Assembly (NCBI RefSeq): GCF_008039555.1
Contig: NZ_VDUW01000007.1
Span: 1-64,000 of the forward strand
Origin: Cerasibacillus terrae
Lineage (GTDB): Bacteria; Bacillota; Bacilli; Bacillales; Amphibacillaceae
Direction of reading: 5' to 3'
Length of the DNA stretch: 64,000 bases
Position 1 is the first letter of the stretch. Each line of letters starts with the position of its first letter. The notes beneath the pieces are model-generated. The model did not search any database. It was not told where the DNA came from and saw only the letters and a list, made by a program, of their open reading frames with translations. Positions 6,735 to 15,126 of this stretch are shown here, one piece after another. The position numbers were made by a program, and so were the translations under genes.

Positions 6735-8135
6735 ATGATGAACATACTTCGCCATTTACCAGCTATTCATCAATTAAAAGCACATGCACGTTTTTCTCAA
6801 ATAGCTTTAAAACTACAAATTTCTGAAGATGTGCTTACTGAATGGCTGCATGAACAAGTGGACATGATTAGAAATAAAATAAGAAACAAGGAATTAACGG
6901 ATGAAACATTAGATAGAAATAAATTAATGGAGCTTATTATGGATGAGCTTGAGAAAAAAGCACTTAGACTTTATGAAGATAATTTACAGAGGGTAATCAA
7001 TGCCACTGGTGTTGTTTTACATACGAATCTTGGCAGGGCACGTTTGAGTAAACAGGCGATCAATCAGATTACCAATATAGCTTCTTCCTATTCTACCCTT
7101 GAGTATAATTTGTCAACTGGTAAACGGGGATCAAGACATGATATTGTAGAGGATTACTTGAAACAAATAACAGGTGCTGAAGCAGCGATGGTTGTAAATA
7201 ATAATGCGGCTGCTGTCTATTTAGTTCTAAAAGCGATTGCTACTGATAAGGAGGTTATTGTTTCTAGAGGGGAGCTCATTGAAATTGGTGGTTCTTTTCG
7301 AATTTCTGAAGTTATGGAAGAAAGTGGAGCAACATTAGTAGAGGTAGGAACAACCAATAAGACGTATGCAAGTGACTTTGAAAAGGCAATAACAGAAGAT
7401 ACAGCATTACTAATGAAAGTTCACAAGAGTAATTTTTCATTAGTTGGATTTACGAAAGATGTGGATACAGATGATTTGGTTGAGATAGCAAGGAAACAAC
7501 ATATCCCTATTTATGAAGATCTCGGTAGTGGGACATTATTTAATTTTAAAAATGAGCAAATCGGCACAGAACCAACTGTTCAGGAGAAAATAAAAACAGG
7601 GATTGACATTATTTCTTTTAGTGGGGATAAACTACTCGGAGGACCGCAAGCAGGGGTCATTGTAGGGAAAAAATGCTTTATTGACAAAATGAAGAAAGAT
7701 CAGCTTGCAAGAGTTCTACGAGTCGATAAATTCACCTTGGCTGGACTGGAAGGAACATTAAAATCCTATTTAAAAGGCCAAGAAAAACAGGAGATTCCGA
7801 CTGTTCGTGATATTATAGAACCGCGTGAATCTGTATTAGAAAAGGCAAATGTGTTTATAGAAAAGATGAGATCGAGTGATACAGGTTTTGTCTTTTCTAT
7901 AGATCTTGGTAAGTCCAAAGTTGGTGGTGGAACGATGCCTGATGTAGAGATTGATACTTATGTGGTGAAAGTAAAACATAATCAATATACAAGTGCGGAA
8001 CTAGCTGAAAAACTGCGATATTATAAAATACCTATCATTGTTAGAGTGAAGAACGAAGAAGTAATACTTGATTTTAGGACGGTTCATGGTGATGAATTGG
8101 ATGTAGTCATAGAGGCATTTTTGCAAATGCAATAA
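6735..8135 (+). CDS. selA: L-seryl-tRNA(Sec) selenium transferase SelA
   Basis: SelA is a PLP enzyme that converts Ser-tRNA-Sec to Sec-tRNA-Sec with selenophosphate. The protein is 466 residues from ATG 6735, close to the family's usual 460. It opens with MMNILRHLPAIHQL, the typical SelA start, contains INATGVVLHTNLGRARLS near residue 90, and has FSGDKLLGGPQAG with the PLP-binding lysine at about K299. GGATGG lies 5 bases before the ATG; the open frame extends 12 codons upstream to a TTG, but that has no ribosome binding site. It runs divergently from selD and in the same direction as selB, with tRNA-Sec on the other strand between them. Confidence 0.96.
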   Translation: MMNILRHLPAIHQLKAHARFSQIALKLQISEDVLTEWLHEQVDMIRNKIRNKELTDETLDRNKLMELIMDELEKKALRLYEDNLQRVINATGVVLHTNLGRARLSKQAINQITNIASSYSTLEYNLSTGKRGSRHDIVEDYLKQITGAEAAMVVNNNAAAVYLVLKAIATDKEVIVSRGELIEIGGSFRISEVMEESGATLVEVGTTNKTYASDFEKAITEDTALLMKVHKSNFSLVGFTKDVDTDDLVEIARKQHIPIYEDLGSGTLFNFKNEQIGTEPTVQEKIKTGIDIISFSGDKLLGGPQAGVIVGKKCFIDKMKKDQLARVLRVDKFTLAGLEGTLKSYLKGQEKQEIPTVRDIIEPRESVLEKANVFIEKMRSSDTGFVFSIDLGKSKVGGGTMPDVEIDTYVVKVKHNQYTSAELAEKLRYYKIPIIVRVKNEEVILDFRTVHGDELDVVIEAFLQMQ

Positions 8136-8168
8136 GAAAGGGAAGGTTATACCACTTTTTAATAGAAT

Positions 8169-8265
8169 TGGCGGGATCGTGTGGGAATCGAACCCACCGA
8201 AGACGACACGCGCCTCCCAGTTGGTTTTGAAGACCAAGGAGAACACCAGTACCTCATCCGACCCC
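8169..8265 (-). tRNA. selC: tRNA-Sec (TCA)
   Basis: On the minus strand the anticodon stem TTGGT/ACCAA encloses CTTCAAA, giving anticodon TCA that reads UGA. The acceptor GGGGTCG pairs with CGATCCC (one G-U), the T arm GTGGG/CCCAC encloses TTCGATT, and a long variable arm GGAGGCG/CGTCTTC is present, all hallmarks of tRNA-Sec. CCA is encoded. At 97 nt it is long, as expected. It is convergent with selA and divergent from selB, unlike the more usual same-strand arrangement. Confidence 0.93.
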
Positions 8266-8291
8266 GTGTAAGTATAAAAAGTGCTAAAACT

Positions 8292-8321
8292 ATTATATAA
8301 CTATATTAACTTTTTAAGCAA
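8292..8321 (-). promoter_or_regulatory. Putative promoter of tRNA-Sec
   Basis: Minus strand TTGCTT (8321-8316), 18-base spacer and TATAAT (8297-8292) give a fair sigma-A promoter about 27 bases before the tRNA. Its -35 box abuts the selB ribosome binding site. Confidence 0.45.
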
Positions 8322-8333
8322 GAGGTGAGCTTT

Positions 8334-10202
8334 TTGAGTAATTATTTCACCATAGGAATGGCAGGACATATTGATCATGGAAAGACGGCTTTAACAAAAG
8401 CATTAACAGGAATACAAACAGATCGATTAAAAGAAGAAAAAGAAAGAAATATCTCAATAGAGCCTGGATTTGCTCCATTTATTCAGGAAGATGAACTTGA
8501 AGTATCCATTATTGATGTACCAGGACATGAAAATTTTATCCGACAAATGATTGCAGGTGTGGCTGGGATTGATATGGTACTACTGGTTATTGCAGCAGAT
8601 GAGGGAATCATGCCACAAACAAAGGAACACTTGGATATCCTTACATTATTAGGAATTAAAAATGGATTTGTCATCATTACAAAAGTCAATCAAGCTGAAC
8701 AAGAATTGCTTGAAATTGTTCTAGATGATGTTAAAGAAAATATAAAACAAACCTTCCTAGAAGATGCTCCGGTTTATTTTGTGGATAGTCTATCTATGAA
8801 AGGTATCCCTGAATTAAAAGCCGCTTTACGAGAGAAGTTGCTAAATATCACCAAAGAGGAAAAAATAGCTTCCTTTCGTTTACCTATTGATCAAGTTTTT
8901 ACTGTGAAAGGTCAAGGAGTTGTCGTGCGTGGCACAATTTATGATGGAGAGGTAAGACAAGGAGAGCGTTTAAAACTACTACCAATTAATAAGGAAGTAC
9001 GTGTGAGACAAATTCAGAGGCATCATAAACAAAAAACGGTTGCTTCAGAAGGTCAGCGTACAGCAATCAATCTAGGGGGAATTTCTTATGAAGAAGTTTC
9101 CAGAGGTGATGTTCTCGTAGCGGATGACTTTTTTTCTGTTTCTGATCGGATCGATATAGTGTTTAATCCATTAAAAGATGTGAAATATAAAATAAAACAG
9201 CGACAGCCAGTTAAAATCCATATTGGAACAGCAGAGGTTATGGGGAAAATTATTTTTTTCGATCGGAATGAAATTAATATAGGAGAATCTGGAGAAATAC
9301 TTTGTCAACTTCAATTGAGTGAAGAAGTTGTTGTAACTAGGGGGGATCGGTTTATTGTAAGAAGACCGACTCCAATTGAAACCCTTGGTGGTGGCTGGGT
9401 GATTGAGCCAAATGCGACAAAACATCGCTTCGGAAAACAAACGATGGAACAGCTATCCCTTAAAAAAGAAGGATCAGCGAAGGACCGGATTCTGTCCTTG
9501 ATAAAGGAAAGTGCTATGTTAACCCATGCTGAAATATTAAAACAAGCTGCAATTTCTGAAAAGGAATTAATGGAAGTTAAAGACAATTTATTGGAAGTGG
9601 ATAGAGAAATCTATACCCTTCCTTCTGTATTTAAGCATGTGAAGGATAAAATAACTCTTTTAATAGAGAACTTTCATAAACAATTTCCAATGCGTACTGG
9701 AATAAATAAGGCGGGAATTCTATCTGAATTAAATCAGTATCCTGTAAAGTTAATTGAATTCACTTTAGAAGAATTAGGAAATAAAGAATTGATTAAGAAT
9801 ACCGACCAATATATTTCATTGTATGATGTAACACCTTCACTGCCATCCGAATGGAAGAAGCGACTAGAACAGGTGGAGAAGGAATTAATTATGCAAGGTA
9901 CAGAAACGGAAAAATGGGCTGACCTGATGAATAAGCATAAAATTCCTTCAGATATTCAACATGAATTTTATTATTTTTTAATTAACACACAAAGAGCACA
10001 TATATTTGATGATGATAGACTTATATCCAAAACAGCAACAAATCAAGCTGTTAGAAAGCTAGAAGAGCATACCAGTTTTGAGGATTTCAACCTGCAAACT
10101 GCAAGAGAGGTTTTACAATTGACTCGGAAAAATTTAGTTCCTTTACTGGAATTATTTGATACTTTGGGATATACAAATAGAGTAGGAAATTCTAGAACTT
10201 GA
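8334..10202 (+). CDS. selB: Sec-specific elongation factor SelB
   Basis: SelB carries Sec-tRNA-Sec to UGA codons marked by a SECIS hairpin. The 622-residue protein has an EF-Tu-like GTPase domain with G1 GHIDHGKT (11-18), G3 DVPGHENF (61-68), beta-barrel domains to about 360, and C-terminal winged helices that bind SECIS RNA. The G4 motif reads TKVN (116-119), where the family normally has Asp last; Asp sets guanine specificity, so this Asn is odd. GAGGTGA lies 5 bases before the TTG start at 8334; a GTG three codons earlier sits in that site. It is probably transcribed through from selA, since little room is left for a separate promoter. Confidence 0.95.
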   Translation: MSNYFTIGMAGHIDHGKTALTKALTGIQTDRLKEEKERNISIEPGFAPFIQEDELEVSIIDVPGHENFIRQMIAGVAGIDMVLLVIAADEGIMPQTKEHLDILTLLGIKNGFVIITKVNQAEQELLEIVLDDVKENIKQTFLEDAPVYFVDSLSMKGIPELKAALREKLLNITKEEKIASFRLPIDQVFTVKGQGVVVRGTIYDGEVRQGERLKLLPINKEVRVRQIQRHHKQKTVASEGQRTAINLGGISYEEVSRGDVLVADDFFSVSDRIDIVFNPLKDVKYKIKQRQPVKIHIGTAEVMGKIIFFDRNEINIGESGEILCQLQLSEEVVVTRGDRFIVRRPTPIETLGGGWVIEPNATKHRFGKQTMEQLSLKKEGSAKDRILSLIKESAMLTHAEILKQAAISEKELMEVKDNLLEVDREIYTLPSVFKHVKDKITLLIENFHKQFPMRTGINKAGILSELNQYPVKLIEFTLEELGNKELIKNTDQYISLYDVTPSLPSEWKKRLEQVEKELIMQGTETEKWADLMNKHKIPSDIQHEFYYFLINTQRAHIFDDDRLISKTATNQAVRKLEEHTSFEDFNLQTAREVLQLTRKNLVPLLELFDTLGYTNRVGNSRT

Positions 10203-10293
10203 ATGAAGAAAGAATAGGATAGTTTCCATACTATAAGATGGCTAGATTGCACTGTCATTTAGTAAATCGCATGAAAAGGAAAAATTAAAAATA

Positions 10294-10388
10294 ACAAAAA
10301 CCAACTTTCCAAAGGTGGCGACCCCCAAAAGTTAGTTTTTCAACTCTAACTTTTGGGTCAGGTCCAAATCAAGCAAGTTGGTTTTTGT
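10294..10388. terminator. Nested bidirectional terminator hairpins
   Basis: An outer inverted repeat ACAAAAACCAACTT/AAGTTGGTTTTTGT encloses an inner one CCCAAAAGTTAG/CTAACTTTTGGG. It separates the convergent selB and dehydrogenase genes and offers T-rich ends on both strands. The double nesting is more elaborate than needed for termination. Confidence 0.75.
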
Positions 10389-10412
10389 ATTTTGGTTAAG
10401 AAAAGCTAGGCT

Positions 10413-11393
10413 CTACTTTATATATCCTTTTCCGGTTTCAGCAACTTTCATCGTTTCCTGAATATACTTTGCTGATTTATGTAGTAGTTCTAATTCTCTC
10501 TCATCTAATTCTATTTCCAGTTGTTTCTCTACACCATTTCGTCCAATAATGCATGGCATGCTCAAAGCGACATCTCCATGATAGCCGTATTGTCCTTGTA
10601 AGGTGGTGGAGACAGGGTGAACACTCTTTTCATTAAGTAGGACGGCTTTCGTTAACGTGATTGCCGATTGGGCGACACCAGCATTTGTCCAGCCTTTTCC
10701 GTTTAAGACATCATAAGCAGATTTCACTACTTTTTGACCAAATTTTTCCCTATCTAAAGGTTCCTTTCCTACAAAAATGCTGTCTAATTCTTCTTCGCCA
10801 AAACCTTGCACATTTAACCGGCTAAAAACTGGAAAAGCAGTAAGTCCATGTTCGCCCATCATATATCCGGTTACACTTTTAGGGTCGATATTGTAATTAT
10901 TAGCGACAACATGACGTAAACGTGCTGAATCTAACATCGTTCCTGTTCCGAAGATGTGTCCTCTTGGATAATTAAATTCATTTTCTGCAATATAAACTAC
11001 AGTATCTAATGGATTTGTAATGAAAATGATAATCGCTTCTTTAGTGTATTCAGTAATGCCCTCCATCACTTCACGAACTACTTTCCCATTTTCCATTGCA
11101 AGCATGGCCCGATCTGGGGTTTCGTTGTCTTCTGTCTTTATTATACTCGGTCCTGCTGCACAAATAATCACATCAGCATCTGCACAATCCGCATAATCTC
11201 CTGCGTATACATCAATATTCGTCATATAGGGAAGGGCGGTGGCATGTGCCTGGTCTAAAGCCTCACCAAATGCAATGTCTTTATCCTTATCAATTACGAC
11301 AATTTCTGAAAAAAGCCCAATCTTCATGGCATCAGCTAATACGTAAGAGCCAACATGTCCAACTCCGATAACAGCTAATTTGTTTGTTTTCAT
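10413..11393 (-). CDS. L-lactate/L-2-hydroxyisocaproate dehydrogenase family
   Basis: A 326-residue NAD-dependent 2-hydroxyacid dehydrogenase of the LDH/MDH family. It has the Rossmann motif GVGHVGSYV near residue 11, the TNPLDTVVY strand, SARLRHVV with the substrate Arg, and MGEHG with the catalytic His. The substrate loop (GPSIIKTEDNETPDRAML) differs from classical lactate dehydrogenase, which has Gln and GETR, and is nearer the hydroxyisocaproate dehydrogenases that take branched 2-oxo acids. The ATG at 11393 has GGAGG seven bases upstream. It stands alone between terminators. Activity on lactate is possible but not implied by the loop. Confidence 0.85.
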   Translation of the reverse strand: MKTNKLAVIGVGHVGSYVLADAMKIGLFSEIVVIDKDKDIAFGEALDQAHATALPYMTNIDVYAGDYADCADADVIICAAGPSIIKTEDNETPDRAMLAMENGKVVREVMEGITEYTKEAIIIFITNPLDTVVYIAENEFNYPRGHIFGTGTMLDSARLRHVVANNYNIDPKSVTGYMMGEHGLTAFPVFSRLNVQGFGEEELDSIFVGKEPLDREKFGQKVVKSAYDVLNGKGWTNAGVAQSAITLTKAVLLNEKSVHPVSTTLQGQYGYHGDVALSMPCIIGRNGVEKQLEIELDERELELLHKSAKYIQETMKVAETGKGYIK

Positions 11394-11801
11394 TTCTTTT
11401 CCTCCATTCATTTATCATGCAATATTTTTACGAATACTTCCTCTAAAGTAACACTCAGCTTGTAAATATGTATGAATAAGCTCTATTGAGGTAAGATTTT
11501 ACCTGAGCATCTTATTTATATATTTTATCATAATAGATGGACTATTCGATAATGTGGATATCTATACTATCTCTTTAAGAAAGATATTTAACGGAATTAA
11601 GCAAAGTAAAGGTGATAGATAAGAAGGAAAAAATTGGATAAGAAGAATTGGTCCGTTTTAATAGGTGCTACCGAAAAAGTAAAGTCTCGATAAAGTAAAA
11701 AAAGGTTGGCAAATGAGTGGGAATCGTTAATTGACGTCATTTTCATTCAACAAAAAAGTGACACCCCCATGAATGTCACTTTTTAATCTGCCTTATCTAT
11801 T
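11394..11801. other. Intergenic, promoter region of dehydrogenase
   Basis: About 400 bases between two minus-strand genes. Beyond the terminator at 11752-11784 I see no gene, repeat or recognisable operator. Confidence 0.4.
11752..11784 (-). terminator. Terminator of RND transporter gene
   Basis: AAAAAGTGACA and TGTCACTTTTT form a symmetric hairpin 18 bases past the stop of the RND gene, with T runs on either strand. Confidence 0.85.
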
Positions 11802-14800
11802 TTAAGCAGGTTGTTGGCTGTCTTTCTTCCTTTTTCCTTTAGGTTTTCTAGAGAACAACCGGAATACAGCTGGAATTAGTATAAGTGTAATCAATGTTGA
11901 AAACAATAAGCCTGAGATAATAACGGTTGCTAGTGGTGCCTGGTAATTAGCTGATTGTCCGGATGCTAGTGCTAATGGGAGCATTCCCCCAGCTGTTGTG
12001 AATGTTGTCATGAAAATCGGACGAATTCTATCTTTGCCAGCACCTAGCAATGCCTCTGTAGTTGATTTTCCTTTAATTCGTAATTGGTTGGCGCGATCAA
12101 TTAACAAAATAGCATTGTTTAACACAATTCCAACTAACATAATAATTCCCATTCCAGACATCATATTTAATTCCATTTGCGTAAGGAATAGTCCCAAAAT
12201 GACCCCGATTAATGTTACTGGAATAATCGCCATAACGATCAAGGGTTGACCAAAATGGTTAAATTGGACAGCCATGACGAAGTATACTAAAAGTATGGAG
12301 AGGATAAAAACAAAGCTTAGATCCATCATTAGATCCTGTTGCTCTTCTAAATCTCCTCCTAGACTGATGGTATATCCTGCTTCTGTATCGATGTCTTTTA
12401 TTGTATTTTGTACTTCACGGTTGATGGCTCCTAAATCTTTTCCTTCTGTATCAGCAAGTACAGATATATATCGCTTTCCATTTTGATGTGAAATGGTTTC
12501 TGGTACTTTTTCAGTGTCAAGTGTAATGAATGAAGCAAGTTTCTTTTCACCATCGGTTGTTGGTATTTTCAAATCAAGTACAGACTTTTTACTGTCTATT
12601 TTCTCTTTCCACATGGCAAGCATTGGAATTTTTTCATTTTGCTCTGTTGTTAGTTCACCAAGTGGTATTTCTGTAAATGCAATATCAAGCCGGTATTTGA
12701 CATCTGTTGGGTTTAGCCCTGCCTCTTCTATGGCATCGATTTCTAGTGAAAGGTATTCCACATTGGACAATTGATCCATATCTGTATTGATACCAACAAT
12801 GCCCTCTATTTCTTCTAATTTTTCCGTCGCTTGATCTGAAAGCTCTTTAAGCTTAGTAAAGTCTTCACCATTAATTTGTAATTGGACAGGATATTGCGAC
12901 TGGCCATTCATGATACTTTGTACAGAGAGAATGGGTTCGTGTTTTTCTAATGCTCGTAATTTTTGCATGATTTTATCGGTTACTTTTTCTTGTTCTTGGT
13001 GGATATCTTCTCCTTTTGTCATCTTGATAATGGCAATAAAAAAGTCGCCTTGGTCTAAGAGATAATTGGTGTCAACATCTTTAATTGTTTGTAGTTCTTT
13101 ATTAATCTTTTTGGCAAGTTCCTCCTTTTCTTTACTCGGAATATGATCCAATTCAATCATGATTTCGGTATAGCGTTGGAACATTTCCGGCATGGTGTTC
13201 ATTGGAATTTTCGCCACGAGTGCAATCGAAATACCAAAAAGAACAACAAATACGCTAATCAATGCCAGGGAACGTCTTTTTTTCTCAATAATCCAACCGA
13301 CTGTTTTTTCGTAAATATCCAGCAGCCAGTTTCCTATCTTACTTTCCTTTTCTTTACGCTTTCGTACTTTCATAAACTTCTCGGCAAGGGTAGGAATTAG
13401 TGTAAAAGCGACTATAACCGAGCTAATTAATGTGATAGCGACTGTCATGGATAAGATGATTATATATTTTCCTATATCGCCACCGATAAGTCCGATGGGT
13501 ACAAAGACGACGATTGTCGTGAGCATGGAAGCGATGATTGCAGTTGCTACTTCTTTTGATCCAGTCAGAACAGCATCTACACTAGGTAACCCATCTTTTT
13601 TCTTGCGGAAAATGGATTCTAATATAACGATGGAAGCATCTACCATCATTCCAATTCCTAGCCCAAGTCCGATTAATGTTAACATATTTAAACTATAATC
13701 TAAGAGCCAGATAGAGAGAATAGTTAGTAAAATGGATGTTGGTATGGATAAACCGATGATGAATGTTGCTCTAAAGTTTTGTAACATCAGTAATAAAACG
13801 GCAATTGCAATGGCCCCACCAATCAATATATTCATCGATACATCATCTATCGCATGTTTTACGAAGTCACCATGTGCAAGGAGCTCATTTATTGAAAAGT
13901 CACTATTATGTCCACTAGCACGTATTGCATCAATCTCCTTACGCACCGCATTTGCCATGTCAATTTGATTGACATTCGATGCCCTTCCAATTTGGATAAA
14001 AACAAAATCCTTCTTCCCGTCTTTCCATACGAAAGTTTTGTCTTGAGTTTCGTTCCGTGTGATATCTGCAATTTTCTCTAAATGTATTTCTCCAGATTCA
14101 GTTGGGATGTTTAGTTGTTTTAAATCATCGATATTTGTAAGTGGTGTCTGCCATCTCAGCGATGGGCTTGTTGCTTCTGATTTCAGTTCCCCAAGTGTGA
14201 TATCTGTGTTCATTTGTTGGATAAGTTCGGTTACTTGAGTCATATGTAACCCGTGTTTATTCATTTCCTTTTGTTTGAAGTTAATATCTATGGAGGGTTG
14301 TATCATACCAGTAAGTTCTACTTGATCTACTTCTGGAAGTTCTTCTAGGCGGGGTTTTATGATTTCTTTAGCAAAAGTGGACATTTCCTTCATATCGCCA
14401 CCAGAAATATCAAGAAAAAATTCATACTCCGATTCTCCACCCAATTGAGCTACATACGTATTGGTAATATCGGGTATACCACTGGCAAAGGCATTCGCTA
14501 GAGTATCTATTTCTCTTGTCAATTCACCCCCACGATTACGTTCAAATGTTACGATAATGGTACTTGCTCCAGGGCTTGTTGTGGAGTCTGTTTTCTTTAC
14601 TCCTTTTATTCCATCAATTCTTTGTTCTAATGGGGTGGTGACTTCTTTTTCTACCTCAAGAGAATTCATATCTCCTGCATCTAATGTAACAATTGCCATG
14701 TCAAGCCCTACACTTGGGTTCAGTTCTTTATCTAATTTAGATAAGGCATATCCCCCAAGTACCATAATGATGATCATCGTCAAAATAATCATTACTTTTC

Positions 14801-14834
14801 TTTTTAAAATGAATTTCAGCAATGCAGTAATCAT
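11802..14834 (-). CDS. RND efflux transporter (SwrC/AcrB family)
   Basis: A 1010-residue proton-driven inner-membrane exporter. The N-terminal membrane helix is followed by a large extracellular domain (about 35-325), helices 2-6 with GLGLGIGMMVDASIVILESI around residues 390-410, a second extracellular domain (about 550-830), and helices 8-12 with GMGIIMLVGIVLNNAILLID. The charged residue in helix 4 (MVDASI) is the usual proton-relay Asp. The closest characterised type in Bacillus is SwrC (YerP), which exports surfactin and other amphiphiles; the substrate here is not determinable. No membrane-fusion protein is adjacent, as expected for Gram-positives. A KRKKDSQQPA tail ends the protein. Confidence 0.9.
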   Translation of the reverse strand: MITALLKFILKRKVMIILTMIIIMVLGGYALSKLDKELNPSVGLDMAIVTLDAGDMNSLEVEKEVTTPLEQRIDGIKGVKKTDSTTSPGASTIIVTFERNRGGELTREIDTLANAFASGIPDITNTYVAQLGGESEYEFFLDISGGDMKEMSTFAKEIIKPRLEELPEVDQVELTGMIQPSIDINFKQKEMNKHGLHMTQVTELIQQMNTDITLGELKSEATSPSLRWQTPLTNIDDLKQLNIPTESGEIHLEKIADITRNETQDKTFVWKDGKKDFVFIQIGRASNVNQIDMANAVRKEIDAIRASGHNSDFSINELLAHGDFVKHAIDDVSMNILIGGAIAIAVLLLMLQNFRATFIIGLSIPTSILLTILSIWLLDYSLNMLTLIGLGLGIGMMVDASIVILESIFRKKKDGLPSVDAVLTGSKEVATAIIASMLTTIVVFVPIGLIGGDIGKYIIILSMTVAITLISSVIVAFTLIPTLAEKFMKVRKRKEKESKIGNWLLDIYEKTVGWIIEKKRRSLALISVFVVLFGISIALVAKIPMNTMPEMFQRYTEIMIELDHIPSKEKEELAKKINKELQTIKDVDTNYLLDQGDFFIAIIKMTKGEDIHQEQEKVTDKIMQKLRALEKHEPILSVQSIMNGQSQYPVQLQINGEDFTKLKELSDQATEKLEEIEGIVGINTDMDQLSNVEYLSLEIDAIEEAGLNPTDVKYRLDIAFTEIPLGELTTEQNEKIPMLAMWKEKIDSKKSVLDLKIPTTDGEKKLASFITLDTEKVPETISHQNGKRYISVLADTEGKDLGAINREVQNTIKDIDTEAGYTISLGGDLEEQQDLMMDLSFVFILSILLVYFVMAVQFNHFGQPLIVMAIIPVTLIGVILGLFLTQMELNMMSGMGIIMLVGIVLNNAILLIDRANQLRIKGKSTTEALLGAGKDRIRPIFMTTFTTAGGMLPLALASGQSANYQAPLATVIISGLLFSTLITLILIPAVFRLFSRKPKGKRKKDSQQPA

Positions 14835-15078
14835 CCTCTCTAAAATTAGTAATCAGGTCAATTGTATGTACGTTCTCGTATAACATTCCAAGATTTAAAA
14901 AATACTGAATCAAATTATATGATGTGTAAACAAGAGGGAGTATATATGGTGTAGTGGAAGTTCTAAGGAATTATAAAACGTATCATTACCAGACCTATTT
15001 TACTTACGTGTAAAGTTTATATAGGTTTCAATTTTAGTGAAAATATATATTTTTCAAAAAATTATACCCATTAATATA

Positions 15079-15112
15079 AAAAAGTCGTCTGATTTACTCA
15101 GACAACTTTTTG
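15079..15112 (-). terminator. Terminator of catalase gene
   Basis: Hairpin with arms GTCTGA/TCAGAC flanked by A and T runs, just past the catalase stop codon at 15127. Confidence 0.75.
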
Positions 15113-15126
15113 AAAATCTCATGATT

